Shown one piece after another: positions 18,229-27,858 of a stretch of DNA of 64,000 bases (position 1 is the first letter of the stretch; each line of letters opens with the position of its first letter). The notes under the pieces were generated by a model, which was not told the DNA's origin, searched no databases, and saw only the letters and a program-made list of their open reading frames with translations. The stretch is from Nocardia huaxiensis. GTDB lineage: Bacteria > Actinomycetota > Actinomycetes > Mycobacteriales > Mycobacteriaceae. The stretch spans positions 3,596,001 through 3,660,000 of the forward strand of contig NZ_CP059399.1 of the NCBI RefSeq assembly GCF_013744875.1, given 5' to 3'. Position numbers and translations under genes: made by a program.

Positions 18229-19800
18229 TCAGCGCCCGGGGGCCAACCGCTTGGTGAACAGCACGTTCCCGGTCGAATCGCACAGATTCACTGTGAGTTC
18301 GCGGGACTTCCCGTCGATCTTGACTTCGCCGAAGTGCTGATAGGCCGCATCCAGCGGCGATGCGTTCTGCACGGGCGGTGCGTGCACGAAAACCGCCTCC
18401 GGACCGAACGTCGGGTCGAGGTCGTTCGGACCGAACGCGCCGGCGTTCAGCGGGCCGGACACGAACTCCCAGAATTCATCGAAGTCCTGGTACGTGGCCC
18501 GCTCGGGCGAATAGTGGTGTGCCGCTGTGTAATGCACGTCGGCTGTCAGCCACACCACCCCGGACACCCGGTTGGACCTGATCGACGACAGCACCCGCGC
18601 GATCTCGGCCTCGCGGCCCGACGGCGCACCCGGATCGCCATTGGCCACACCCTCGAAGGCGGTGCGGTCCTTCTGCTCACCGTCCTTGACGATCAACCCG
18701 AGCGGCAAATCATTGGCGACGATCTTCCAGGTGGCCTGGGAACCGCGCAATCCGTCCATGAGCCACCGGGTTTGGGCCTCGCCCAGGATCGTGCCCGCGG
18801 GGGAGCGGTTCTCGTCGTTGGCGTCCTTGTAGGTGCGCATATCGAGCACGAAGACATCCAGCATCGGGCCGTAGGAGACCTTGCGATACAGTCGCCCGTC
18901 CACCGCCTCACGCGGCTCCACCGGCATCCACTCGTGGAAGGCCCGCCAGGACCGGGTGGCGAGGGTGTCCATGCTGCGTTCGGTGTAGCCCTGCTTGGCC
19001 GCGGGCACCTGACCGCCCGGGTACCAGTTGTTGACCGTCTCATGGTCGTCCCACTGCACGATCTGTGCCACCGCGGCATTGAACTTGCGGTAGTGCTCGT
19101 CGATCAGGTTGTAGGCGTAGTTGCCGCGGAACTGGTCGAGGGTTTGCGCCACAGCGTTTTTCGCCTCGGCGGTGATGTTCTTCCACACGCGTCCGTCGGC
19201 GAGGGTGACCGATTCCTTGACCGGATTGTCCGCGTAGATGGAATCGCCGGAGTGAATGAACAGGTGCGGATCCCGCGCGGCCATGGCGGAGAAGATCTGC
19301 ATACCGCCCAGATCCGGATTGATGCCGTAGCCCTGACCGACCACATCGCCCGACCACAGCAGCGTGATATCGGAGGAAGCCGCAGGGACAGTGCGGAATA
19401 CACCGGTGAGCGCCTCGGACGTCGCGCCGCCCTCGCCCTCCAGGGTGACGCGGTAGTGCACCTGCTGTCCGGCCGGCAGGCCGCTGAGACGCACCCGGCC
19501 GGTGCCGTCGGAATCCGGGGTGAGCATGGGACCTTCGAAACGCTTGGCGCCGGTGAAGGATTCGGTGGCGGCGGTCTCCACGATGAGCTTGGCGGGCCGG
19601 TCCGAACGCGCCCAGATCAGCGCGCCGTCGCTGCGCGGGTCACCCACCGCGACACCGTGGGTGAGCGCCGGGCGGTTCAGCACCAGCCCGGGGCCGTCCC
19701 CTTTCGCGCAGGCCGCGAGCGCGGGAGCGACCAGCAAACCGGTGGCGGAGGCGCGCAGCAGCGTACGGCGGGAGAGCCCGGATGAAGATTCGACAGCCAT
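18229..19800 (-). CDS. PhoD-type alkaline phosphatase/phosphodiesterase, Tat-exported lipoprotein
   Basis: This 523-aa extracytoplasmic metallophosphoesterase has an N-terminal twin-arginine signal S-R-R-T-L-L-R with a lipobox A-L-A-A-C near residue 31. An N-terminal fibronectin-like PhoD domain follows, then the metallophosphatase core with S-G-D-V, H-S-G-D-S-I-Y, W-D-D-H-E and T-A-D-V-H-Y, the expected metal ligands. PhoD enzymes use Ca/Fe and cleave phosphomono- and diesters for phosphate scavenging. No Pho-type operator was recognised upstream. Confidence 0.9.
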   Translation of the reverse strand: MAVESSSGLSRRTLLRASATGLLVAPALAACAKGDGPGLVLNRPALTHGVAVGDPRSDGALIWARSDRPAKLIVETAATESFTGAKRFEGPMLTPDSDGTGRVRLSGLPAGQQVHYRVTLEGEGGATSEALTGVFRTVPAASSDITLLWSGDVVGQGYGINPDLGGMQIFSAMAARDPHLFIHSGDSIYADNPVKESVTLADGRVWKNITAEAKNAVAQTLDQFRGNYAYNLIDEHYRKFNAAVAQIVQWDDHETVNNWYPGGQVPAAKQGYTERSMDTLATRSWRAFHEWMPVEPREAVDGRLYRKVSYGPMLDVFVLDMRTYKDANDENRSPAGTILGEAQTRWLMDGLRGSQATWKIVANDLPLGLIVKDGEQKDRTAFEGVANGDPGAPSGREAEIARVLSSIRSNRVSGVVWLTADVHYTAAHHYSPERATYQDFDEFWEFVSGPLNAGAFGPNDLDPTFGPEAVFVHAPPVQNASPLDAAYQHFGEVKIDGKSRELTVNLCDSTGNVLFTKRLAPGR

Positions 19801-19939
19801 GGGGCCGACCTTTCAGCAACATGATCAACTCCGGTTGAACCGCGGCGAACCTGACAGCAAATTCTCGGCCATGCCGAACCCGGCGCCCAGGTAATCAGGG
19901 CCCCTCGGAATGTCGCGGTGCGCCCGTATAGTCCGCCCC

Positions 19940-21199
19940 ATGGGTTTCCTCGGCGGGGTCTTCGGTTCCGAGCGAAAGCAGTTCGGGCGGAAGGTGTTAC
20001 AGCACGTCCGCGGGCACGCCTCGGTCTGGGCGGCCGACTACGACCCGGCCGACGACACGGTCTTCTTCGAACTGCGCGGGGGCGGCACCGGGTGGATCAG
20101 CGTCTCGCTGCTCTACCAGCGCTGCGGCGGCCGGACCGGGACCGAACTGTGCGACGCCGTGCACGAGACGATCATGCGCGCCGGACCGGCGCTGACCACG
20201 ACGCAGGACGGGCAGAACTGGGCGCGCATCGCACCCCGGCTGCGGCCCATGCTGCGCGAAGTCGAACAGAGCCACACCCCCGGGCAGGACCACAGTCCCA
20301 GCCTGCACGCCGACGGCCCGCTGCCCGGCGTGCACAAGCTCGCCCGGCCGGTGCTGCCGTATCTGGTCGAGATGGTGGTGATCGACCGGCTGGCCACCCT
20401 CGAATTCGTCACCACCCGGCATCTCGAGAACTGGGGCGTGGACGAGGACACGGCCTATGCCATCGCACACGACAATATGGCCGTCCTCGCCATGAACACC
20501 CTCGCCGCCTTCGAACCCGGCGACGGCATGCGCATCCTCGAATTCGACGACGACAAGGGCGAGACCTACGTCGGCTCGCTCCCGCTGGTGCCCGGCTGGC
20601 TGGCGGGCGTGGTCGCGCGCACCGGCACCCGGCCGATCCTCTTCTTCCCGCAGCACGTCGGCATGTACCTGGTGCTGGGCGCCACCGACGACGGACTGCG
20701 GGTTCTCATGGCCAAGATCGAGGAGCACTACCGGGCGGCGGCGCGGCCGGTGTCCCCGGTGCCCTACACGGTCGACGACGACGGCGAGCTCGTCCCGCTG
20801 TGGCTGCCCGACACCGACCCGGCCTGGAAACCCCTGCGGCACGCCGAATCCGTGCTGGAGGCCAGGGCCTACACCCTGCAGGCCCGCATTCTCGAAGACG
20901 ACGAGGAACTGGCGAGCCGGGCGATCCTCAGCGCCATCAAACACGTGCGGCGCGCCGACGGCACCGAATTCACCTTCACCACCTGGGTGGACGGCGGCGT
21001 CACCCACCTGCTGCCCCGCGCACACGTGATCGTCCTCGTCGACACCGCCGGCACCCGCTTCGGCGTCACCTGGGACGACGTGGCCGCCTTCGTGGAGTTC
21101 CCGGCCGTCCCAGGCTTCTCGCCGCCGCGCTACCGCGCCGAAGGCCACCCACCCGCCGACATCATGGCCCGCCTGCGCGCCTTGGCTGTGCCGTTCTGA
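19940..21199 (+). CDS. Conserved protein of unknown function (419 aa)
   Basis: I do not recognise this protein with confidence. The start is the ATG at 19940 (M-G-F-L-G-G-V-F-G). No signal peptide or transmembrane helix is visible, so it is probably cytoplasmic. The sequence is acidic and Trp-rich, with a central segment L-E-N-W-G-V-D-E-D-T-A-Y-A-I-A and a later F-F-P-Q-H-V-G-M-Y, loosely reminiscent of DUF1444/YtpQ-type proteins. That comparison is tentative. The neighbours (PhoD divergent, NADAR downstream) do not indicate a role. Confidence 0.75.
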   Translation: MGFLGGVFGSERKQFGRKVLQHVRGHASVWAADYDPADDTVFFELRGGGTGWISVSLLYQRCGGRTGTELCDAVHETIMRAGPALTTTQDGQNWARIAPRLRPMLREVEQSHTPGQDHSPSLHADGPLPGVHKLARPVLPYLVEMVVIDRLATLEFVTTRHLENWGVDEDTAYAIAHDNMAVLAMNTLAAFEPGDGMRILEFDDDKGETYVGSLPLVPGWLAGVVARTGTRPILFFPQHVGMYLVLGATDDGLRVLMAKIEEHYRAAARPVSPVPYTVDDDGELVPLWLPDTDPAWKPLRHAESVLEARAYTLQARILEDDEELASRAILSAIKHVRRADGTEFTFTTWVDGGVTHLLPRAHVIVLVDTAGTRFGVTWDDVAAFVEFPAVPGFSPPRYRAEGHPPADIMARLRALAVPF

Positions 21200-21268
21200 C
21201 TGAATGAGCGGCTGTCCCAGCGAAACTCAGCGGCGGCCTGTCACCCGGGTCGGCTACTGTTCGGCGTC

Positions 21269-21814
21269 GTGGACAGAGCGCAGTTGACAGCGAGGATGGC
21301 GAACGGGGACCGTCCGGAATTCCTCTTCTTCTGGGGGCACACCCGCACACCGGGCCACGCCGTCGGCAAATGGGTGCTCAGCCAGTGGTGGCCGGTCGAG
21401 TTCACCGTCGACGGCCAGAACTACCGCAGCGCGGAACATTTCATGATGGGCGAGAAGGCCCGCCTGTTCGGTGACGAGGAGATCCGCGCCAAGGTGCTCA
21501 CCAGCGAGACCCCCGCCGACGCCAAACGCCTCGGCCGCGCCGTCCGCGGCTTCGACCAGGACGCGTGGGTGGCCCACCGCTACGACATCGTCCTGCGCGG
21601 CAGCATCGCCAAATTCGGCCAGCACCAGCAGCTTCGGGAGTTCCTGCGCGCCACCGGCGACAAGGTGCTGGTGGAAGCCGCACCGCGCGACCGGATCTGG
21701 GGCATCGGCCTCGGCGCGGAAAACCCGGCCGCCGCCGATCCCGCACAGTGGCGGGGCGAGAACCTGCTCGGCTTCGCCTTGATGGAAGCCCGCACCGCGC
21801 TCAGTGCTGGGTAG
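21269..21814 (+). CDS. NADAR-family protein (YbiA-like)
   Basis: This 181-aa protein has the NADAR fold: F-F-W-G-H near the start, the S-A-E-H-F-M-M region, and the C-terminal D-R-I-W-G-I-G-L block followed by G-E-N-L-L-G. Characterised members cleave N-glycosidic bonds, either in damaged riboflavin intermediates (YbiA type) or in ADP-ribosylated targets. The start is GTG at 21269. It lies 69 nt after the unknown 419-aa gene on the same strand and ends 6 nt before the convergent regulator gene. Confidence 0.85.
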   Translation: MDRAQLTARMANGDRPEFLFFWGHTRTPGHAVGKWVLSQWWPVEFTVDGQNYRSAEHFMMGEKARLFGDEEIRAKVLTSETPADAKRLGRAVRGFDQDAWVAHRYDIVLRGSIAKFGQHQQLREFLRATGDKVLVEAAPRDRIWGIGLGAENPAAADPAQWRGENLLGFALMEARTALSAG

Positions 21815-21820
21815 CGCGCG

Positions 21821-22690
21821 TCAGCGCAGTGAATCCAATACCTGCCGCCCGGCCCCGTTCGGCGGTACGGAATGCGCTGCGGCGAGGCTTCGGAAGACGG
21901 CGGCCGTGGCGGTGTCCGGTGCCGCGCAGTAGACGATCATCCGCTGGTCGGTGTCGGAGATGGTCATGACCTGGCATTCGAATTCCAGCAGTCCCAGCGC
22001 CGGATGTTCGACGCGCTTGTGGTGCGCGCGGCGGACCTCGACGTCGTGGGCGTTCCACATGTCGGCGAAACGCGGTGAGGCGCCCAGCAATTCGGTGACC
22101 AGCTCGGCCAGTGCGGGATGCCCGGGATAACGGGCGTAGGCCGCGCGCAGATCGGCCACCGTGGATCGTGCGAAGCATCGGGTCGACTCGCTCGACCACT
22201 GCGGATGATCGTGTGCCTGCCGGAACATCCAGCGCACCATATTGCGCTCGTGATCCGGATTCGCGTCCGCATCACCGATGAACGGGATGGCGGCCCGATT
22301 CCAGGCCAGCAGTTCGTAGGTGGCGTCCACGACATAGGCCGGGGTGGCGAGCGTGTCGAGAATGACTCGAACCGAGTGCGGCACCGTGCGATTCGGGCCC
22401 GTCACCGCCGGTGGGTTCTCCCCGCCCATCCGGAACAGGTATTCCCGCTCGTCCACCGTCAGCATGAGCGCCCGCGCGAGTGCCGCGAGCACCTGCCGCG
22501 AGGGTTTCGCACCGCGCGCCTGCTCCAGGCGGATGTAGTAGTCCACCGAGATCCCCGCCAGCTGCGCGACCTCCTGCCGTCGCAAACCCGTTGCGCGCCG
22601 GTTGATCCCGTTCGGCAGTCCCACCTCGGCCGGGCTCAGGCGGGCACGCCGGGTGCGCAGGAAGGCGGCCAGTTCGTCGCGAGCGGTCAT
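21821..22690 (-). CDS. XRE-family regulator with MmyB-like ligand domain
   Basis: This 289-aa protein has an N-terminal helix-turn-helix (about 10-75), with R-R-Q-E-V-A-Q-L-A-G-I-S and Y-Y-I-R-L-E-Q-G/A-R. The C-terminal MmyB domain (about 100-270) belongs to the PAS-like family that binds fatty-acid-type ligands. Regulators of this class usually sit divergently from the SDR gene they control, as here (87-nt gap to the SDR at 22778). Autoregulation and repression of that SDR are therefore likely. Confidence 0.88.
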   Translation of the reverse strand: MTARDELAAFLRTRRARLSPAEVGLPNGINRRATGLRRQEVAQLAGISVDYYIRLEQARGAKPSRQVLAALARALMLTVDEREYLFRMGGENPPAVTGPNRTVPHSVRVILDTLATPAYVVDATYELLAWNRAAIPFIGDADANPDHERNMVRWMFRQAHDHPQWSSESTRCFARSTVADLRAAYARYPGHPALAELVTELLGASPRFADMWNAHDVEVRRAHHKRVEHPALGLLEFECQVMTISDTDQRMIVYCAAPDTATAAVFRSLAAAHSVPPNGAGRQVLDSLR

Positions 22691-22777
22691 GGTTTCCAGT
22701 CTCTGCCATCACGGTCGCGCGTGGGTGGTACAACTTGGCCCTCCCGGACGCGCGTGCCCGGTGTGACGCTGGGCGAT

Positions 22778-23524
22778 ATGACGACAACAGCACTCATCAC
22801 CGGAGCCAACAAGGGCATCGGCTACGAAACCGCACGCCGACTCGCGGCCCGCGGCATGACGGTCATCGTCGGCGCGCGTGACCCCGGACTCGGGCAGGCC
22901 GCGGCCGGGAAACTGCAAGCCGAAGGCGCGGACGCGCATTTCGTGCGACTCGACGTGACCGACGAGGACTCCATCGAACAGGCCGCCGCCTGGATCGGCG
23001 AGGAATTCGGCAGCCTCGACATCCTGATCAACAATGCGGGCATCGCCGGCGACCGGGGCGACGCCTGGACGCCCTCGGCCACCACCCTGCCCGCCCTGCG
23101 AAAGATATACGAAACCAATGTCTTCGGTGTCGTCGCAGTCACCAATGCGCTGCTGCCGCTGCTGCGGCGGGCCGAGGCGGCGCGGATCGTGAACGTCTCC
23201 AGCGAGGTCGGGTCGCTGACCGGAATGACCGATCAGAACAACCCGCTGTGGCCGATGGCGGCCATCTCGTACCCGTCCTCCAAAACCGCACTCAACATGG
23301 TCACCGTCATGTACGCGAAGGAGTTGTGGGACACCGGAATCAAGGTGAACGCCGCCAACCCCGGCTACTGCGCGACAGATCTCAACGGCAACACCGGATT
23401 CCGCAGCGCCGAACAGGGCGCGGAACCCAGCGTGCACCTGGCCACCCTGCCCGCAGACGGTCCCACCGGGCAGCTGTGGGGATACCTGTGGGGGCAGGAC
23501 GCCTATGGGCGGCTCGACTGGTAA
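22778..23524 (+). CDS. Short-chain dehydrogenase/reductase
   Basis: This 248-aa NAD(P)-dependent oxidoreductase has an intact cofactor motif T-G-A-N-K-G-I-G, N-N-A-G, and catalytic Ser plus Y-P-S-S-K. The start is the ATG at 22778, right before the Rossmann motif. It is divergent from the MmyB-type regulator. The substrate is unknown; the family reduces carbonyl compounds. Its stop lies 14 nt from the stop of the convergent Nudix gene. Confidence 0.9.
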   Translation: MTTTALITGANKGIGYETARRLAARGMTVIVGARDPGLGQAAAGKLQAEGADAHFVRLDVTDEDSIEQAAAWIGEEFGSLDILINNAGIAGDRGDAWTPSATTLPALRKIYETNVFGVVAVTNALLPLLRRAEAARIVNVSSEVGSLTGMTDQNNPLWPMAAISYPSSKTALNMVTVMYAKELWDTGIKVNAANPGYCATDLNGNTGFRSAEQGAEPSVHLATLPADGPTGQLWGYLWGQDAYGRLDW

Positions 23525-23538
23525 CAGGCCCGATCGAA

Positions 23539-24102
23539 TCAGCCTCCGGTGCTGCTGCTTTCGCTGCGTCCGGTCCTCTCGTGCAAGAGCAGCAGTAGGT
23601 ACGCCGAGACGGTCTGACCGCAGTTGATCCGGCCATCGGCGATCATCGCTTCCAGCTCGGTGCGGGTGAACCACGCCGCCCGCATATCCGCCTCCGAGGG
23701 CTCCCGCTCATGCGGTCCCTCGGTCAGGCCGGTGGCGAGGAAGACATGCCCGCGATGACTGCACGTCGCCGACGCCGGAGCCAGTTTCCCCAGCAGCGTG
23801 AGGTTTTCGGCTCGCAACCCGGTCTCCTCCCGCAGTTCCGTGCGCGCGGCTTCGACCGCGTCGAACGTCTCGGCCCCGCGCACCGAGCCACCCGGGAATT
23901 CCCAACACCGTTCCTGGAGTGGATATCTGAACTGCTCGATCAGCTGAAACCGCTCGCCGTCCTGCGGAATGATGAGCGCGAAGTCGGATTTGTCGACCAC
24001 CGCGTAGACGGAGGGCTCACCATTCGGCAGTCGAATGATGTCCTCACGAACCGATATCCACGGGTTCGAATAGATCTCGCGAGATGACTCGGGGGCGTCC
24101 AT
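23539..24102 (-). CDS. Nudix hydrolase (ADP-ribose pyrophosphatase-like)
   Basis: This 187-aa protein carries the Nudix box G-x5-E-x7-R-E-L-R-E-E-T-G-L, with the preceding W-E-F-P-G-G. It should hydrolyse a nucleoside diphosphate linked to another group; the size and N-terminal beta-strand layout fit ADP-ribose or related sugar nucleotides. It is convergent with the SDR gene and divergent from the flavin amine oxidase gene. Confidence 0.88.
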   Translation of the reverse strand: MDAPESSREIYSNPWISVREDIIRLPNGEPSVYAVVDKSDFALIIPQDGERFQLIEQFRYPLQERCWEFPGGSVRGAETFDAVEAARTELREETGLRAENLTLLGKLAPASATCSHRGHVFLATGLTEGPHEREPSEADMRAAWFTRTELEAMIADGRINCGQTVSAYLLLLLHERTGRSESSSTGG

Positions 24103-24249
24103 GGCGACGATCCTGCCGCATGTGGGTGCTCGGACAGCGTTTACGAAGAGTTGATCGGCGGGAAACCGCCATAACTGGGCAACCGACCAGCCTGGTTGTC
24201 GTGTCGTGACTTACCCTGCCCGGCACGGCAGCTCGGCGGAAGGAATCCC

Positions 24250-25719
24250 GTGAACCAGCCTGTGAACCTCAGTCGCAGAACACTTCTCCGAGGGGCGGCC
24301 GGTGCGGCCGTGGCCGCGACCATCACGACGACCCGACCGGCCGCCGCCACACCCGGAGCGAACCGGGACGCCGACGTCATCGTGATCGGCGCGGGACTGT
24401 CCGGTCTCGCCGCGACCAAGGCGCTCCGCGCGGCCGGACGGCGAGTCCTGCTGCTGGAGGCCCGAGACCGCGCCGGCGGCCGCGTCTTCAACGCCACCAC
24501 ACGCGGGGGAGTCGCCGTCGACGGCGGCGCGGAATTCCTCGGCCCCACTCAGGACCGCATCGCCGCCCTGGCCCGGGAATACGGCGTGCCGACCCTGCCC
24601 ACCTACAACCAGGGCGAATCCCTGTTCTCGATTCGCGGTGTGCTGCACCGGGTTCCGGCCGCCGTACCGCTGCCCGTGCTGCCTGGCACCGTCGAAACGG
24701 CCGTCGCCATGGCCAAGATCGACACCACCGCCATCGGCTTCCCCGTCGGAGAACCCTGGCGGCACCCCGACGCGGCCCACCTCGACTCCATCACCTGGCA
24801 GGACTGGATCGACGCGAACGCGAACACCTACGAGGGCAAACTCTTCCTCGCCCTGGCCCAGACCGCCCCGCTGTCGGTGCGCCCGCACGAACTGTCCGCA
24901 CTGTTCATGATGAACTACTTCGCCGCCGCCGGAAACGAACAGAACCCCGGTTCGTTCTCCCGCCTGCTCGGCGTGGACGGCGGCGCACAAGAACGATTCT
25001 TCGACGGCGGCGCGGCCCTGGTCCCCCTCCGCATGGCCGAATCCCTCTCCGACAGCATCGTTTACGGCGCACCCGCACGAGCCGTCGACCAAACCGGCGC
25101 CTGCCTGGAAGTACACACCGATCGCGGCGTCTTCCGCGCCGCGAAAGTCATCGTCGCCATGTCCCCGGCCATCGCCGACCGCATCGACTACCGACCCGTA
25201 CTGCCTGCTGACCGCACCGAACTGACCAGCGGTTACACCATGGGCCGCATAGCCAAATTCCTCGCCCTCTACGACCGGCCGTTCTGGCGCGACCAGGGCC
25301 TCACCGGACAGGTGGTCGGCGACGGCACCCCCATCGACGTCACCTACGAGAGTTACGGTCAAGGCCACCACGTACTCATGGGATTCATCTCCGCCGACGC
25401 CATGGCCGATCTCGACAACCGCCCCGACCAGGATCTCGTCGAATCCGGACTCGACTGTTTCGTACAGTACTTCGGCGCTGAAGCCCGCAGTCGCGTCATC
25501 GATTACGGCTTCAAGAAATGGGACCACGACCCGTGGTCGTGGGGTGGTCCCACGGCGACAACCCGGCCAGGGATCCTCACGCGATTCGGGCCCGCCCTTC
25601 GCGAGCCGGTGGGCGGGATCCATTGGGCGGGCACCGAAACCGCCGACTACTGGCAGGGCTACATGGACGGTGCCGTTCGGAGTGGGGAGCGGGCTGCCCG
25701 GGAAGTGCTATCGGCGTGA
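24250..25719 (+). CDS. Flavin monoamine oxidase family protein, Tat-exported
   Basis: This 489-aa FAD enzyme probably oxidises an amine or amino acid outside the cell. It has a twin-arginine signal S-R-R-T-L-L-R-G with an Ala-rich core and A-A-A cleavage region, then the dinucleotide motif V-I-G-A-G-L-S-G-L. E-A-R-D-R-A-G-G-R follows, and a C-terminal FAD motif W-A-G-T-E-T-A near residue 460. The start is GTG at 24250 with a good GGAAGGA ribosome site 5 nt upstream. An earlier in-frame start would place extra residues before the Tat signal. Confidence 0.88.
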   Translation: MNQPVNLSRRTLLRGAAGAAVAATITTTRPAAATPGANRDADVIVIGAGLSGLAATKALRAAGRRVLLLEARDRAGGRVFNATTRGGVAVDGGAEFLGPTQDRIAALAREYGVPTLPTYNQGESLFSIRGVLHRVPAAVPLPVLPGTVETAVAMAKIDTTAIGFPVGEPWRHPDAAHLDSITWQDWIDANANTYEGKLFLALAQTAPLSVRPHELSALFMMNYFAAAGNEQNPGSFSRLLGVDGGAQERFFDGGAALVPLRMAESLSDSIVYGAPARAVDQTGACLEVHTDRGVFRAAKVIVAMSPAIADRIDYRPVLPADRTELTSGYTMGRIAKFLALYDRPFWRDQGLTGQVVGDGTPIDVTYESYGQGHHVLMGFISADAMADLDNRPDQDLVESGLDCFVQYFGAEARSRVIDYGFKKWDHDPWSWGGPTATTRPGILTRFGPALREPVGGIHWAGTETADYWQGYMDGAVRSGERAAREVLSA

Positions 25720-25790
25720 GTTTTTCGGGGCAAGTCGGTGTTGTGCCCGGCTACGTAGGCCCCGAGCGCCTGCCCTTCGCGCGACGAACG

Positions 25791-26732
25791 TCAGACGGTT
25801 CGGGCGGCGGTGACCTGATCGGCGGCGGTGATGGTGGCGGTGGCCAGGTCGGATAGCCGGGCGGCGGAGAGGTTGGTGTCAGGGCAGGCGACTATCGAGG
25901 CGGCGACGGTGCCGTCCGCGGCGAAGATGGGGGCGGCCACCGAGACGACGGCATTGTGGTCGGTGAGCTCGTCGGGGAGGTAGTCGATGGTGATCAAGTC
26001 GGAGATCAAGGCGTTGAGGCGATGGCGGAGGGGATCCGTCACGGGGGAATGACGCAGGGCGGCAAGGGCTTCGAGCATGGGGGCGGAGTCGTCGGCGAGG
26101 CGTTCCACCGAGTAGCCGCGGGTGCGGATGGCGTCGAGGACCGACTCGAGGCGGGGCCGGTGGGACGGGTCGGCGGTGGCGAGCCAGGCGGTGCGGTCGG
26201 GATCCGGTGCCCAGGCGATGAATTCGCGGCAGACGGGCGGGGCCAGGGGGATGTGGCGGCCGGGGCGGATCCAGGGGACCGAGGGGGTGCCCACCACCTC
26301 GGTGATGACTATCGACGACTGTTCGCGCTCGGCCAGGAAGACCGGGATGCGGTGGGCCGTGGACAGTTCGCGCATGGCGTCGAGGGCCAGCCGGCGCAGC
26401 GGGAAGGCCGATTCGCTGCGGCGGGCGATCGAGAGCAGGCCGAGGCCGAGGCCGTAATTGCCTTCGTCGTCGCGCAGGGTCCAGCCGTCGGCGGTCAACT
26501 GCGACAGGACCGCGTGCGCGGTGGCGCGGGACATGCCGGTGGCGCGGACGATGCGCGCCAGCGACAGGTGTTCGGCGGGGCGGCGGGACAGCAACTCGAT
26601 GGTCTGCACCACGCGACGGGTCGGCGGTGAGGTGAGGGTGCCGGATGCCGTATCCGCGTCCGAGGATGCGCCGGTGCGGGTGTCGGATGGCGCTGGGGCG
26701 GTGGTGATTTCGGGCACTTCAGACTCACTCAC
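25791..26732 (-). CDS. IclR-family transcriptional regulator
   Basis: This protein has an N-terminal winged helix (V-V-Q-T-I-E-L-L-S-R-R-P then M-S-R-A-T-A-H-A-V-L) and a C-terminal IclR ligand-binding domain. A Ser/Thr/Pro-rich N-terminal extension of about 35 residues precedes the DNA-binding part. The GTG at 26732 is taken as the start; a TTG at 26798 is possible, and the true start could also be later. It is divergent from cysD, with several palindromes between them, so it may regulate the sulfation operon. Confidence 0.83.
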   Translation of the reverse strand: MSESEVPEITTAPAPSDTRTGASSDADTASGTLTSPPTRRVVQTIELLSRRPAEHLSLARIVRATGMSRATAHAVLSQLTADGWTLRDDEGNYGLGLGLLSIARRSESAFPLRRLALDAMRELSTAHRIPVFLAEREQSSIVITEVVGTPSVPWIRPGRHIPLAPPVCREFIAWAPDPDRTAWLATADPSHRPRLESVLDAIRTRGYSVERLADDSAPMLEALAALRHSPVTDPLRHRLNALISDLITIDYLPDELTDHNAVVSVAAPIFAADGTVAASIVACPDTNLSAARLSDLATATITAADQVTAARTV

Positions 26733-26840
26733 GGTTGGCGTGGGGCAGCGCGGCCGATGGTAGCGGGCTGGGCGGCCGGTCCTGTGGACACCCTCCAATA
26801 CGCGGAATTCGCCGTCAGCTCTTGACCGGCCACGGCACGC

Positions 26841-26890
26841 CGACCTATCGTCGGTGTCACATTATCGAACGATAGCGTCGAATATTCGAC
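26841..26890. promoter_or_regulatory. Cluster of palindromes upstream of cysD
   Basis: Three inverted repeats lie 50-100 bp before the cysD ATG: CGAC-N5-GTCG (26841-26853), TATCG-AA-CGATA (26863-26874) and the perfect 14-mer GTCGAATATTCGAC (26877-26890). This density is unusual for the window. It fits operator sites for the divergent IclR regulator or for a sulfur-status regulator. Confidence 0.55.
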
Positions 26891-26940
26891 AACGCAAGTT
26901 GGGCGAGATACGGCGCGGCGAGTGGGCAGGGCCGCGGTGA

Positions 26941-27858
26941 ATGGGTAACGCAACACGGGCGGGATACGAGCTGTCGCATCTGGCGGCGTTGGAAGCCGAA
27001 TCGGTGCACATCATTCGAGAGGTGGCCGCCACCTTCGAACGGCCGGTACTGCTGTTCTCGGGCGGGAAGGATTCGGCGGTCATGCTGGAGCTGGCGCGGC
27101 GCGCCTTCTGGCCCGCGCCGCTGCCGTTTCCGCTGCTGCACATCGACACCGGGCACAACTTCGACGAGGTGCTCGACTTCCGGGATCGCACGGCGGCGCG
27201 GCTGGGGGCACAGCTGCTGGTCGGCAGCGTGCAGGACGATATCGACGCCGGCCGGGTCGTCGAGAAGGCCGGGGAAACGCGCAATCGGCTGCAGACGGCG
27301 ACGCTACTGCGGTCCATTCGCGAGCACCGGTTCGACGCGGTATTCGGCGGGGCGCGCCGGGATGAGGAGAAGGCGCGCGCCAAGGAGCGGGTGTTCAGCT
27401 TCCGGGACGAGTACGGGGCCTGGGATCCCCGGGCGCAGCGGCCGGAGGTGTGGAATCTCTACAACGGGCGGCACGCCAAGGGCGAGCACATCCGCGTTTT
27501 CCCGCTGTCGAACTGGACCGAGCTCGATATCTGGGAGTACATCGACCAGGCCGAGGTCGAACTGCCGTCGCTGTACTATGCGCACCGGCGGACGGTCCTG
27601 GAACGCGACGGAATGCTGTTGGCGGCCAACCGATTCCTGACAGTGCAGCCCGGCGAGCGGCAGCACGAGGCCACCGTGCGATTCCGCACCGTCGGCGACG
27701 CCACCTGCACCGGCTGCGTCGAGAGCGACGCCGCCGACCCAGCACAGGTGATCGCCGAAACCGCGGTCACCCGGCTCACCGAACGCGGCGCCACCCGGGC
27801 CGACGACCGCATCTCCGACTCCGGCATGGAAGACCGCAAACGAGAGGGCTACTTCTGA
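26941..27858 (+). CDS. cysD: Sulfate adenylyltransferase subunit 2
   Basis: This 305-aa PP-loop enzyme makes adenosine 5'-phosphosulfate (APS) from ATP and sulfate, driven by its GTPase partner CysN. It has S-G-G-K-D-S (PP-loop), [10 protein letters not shown] and a C-terminal C-x-x-C (T-C-T-G-C) typical of CysD. It ends at the TGA overlapping the ATG of cysNC by one base (TGATG). The ribosome site before the ATG is weak. Confidence 0.95.
   Translation: MGNATRAGYELSHLAALEAESVHIIREVAATFERPVLLFSGGKDSAVMLELARRAFWPAPLPFPLLHIDTGHNFDEVLDFRDRTAARLGAQLLVGSVQDDIDAGRVVEKAGETRNRLQTATLLRSIREHRFDAVFGGARRDEEKARAKERVFSFRDEYGAWDPRAQRPEVWNLYNGRHAKGEHIRVFPLSNWTELDIWEYIDQAEVELPSLYYAHRRTVLERDGMLLAANRFLTVQPGERQHEATVRFRTVGDATCTGCVESDAADPAQVIAETAVTRLTERGATRADDRISDSGMEDRKREGYF

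Noticed and set aside
17611..19785. Long frame antisense to the FAD oxidase and PhoD genes.
   Set aside because: It crosses the boundary of two confirmed genes and shows only biased composition.
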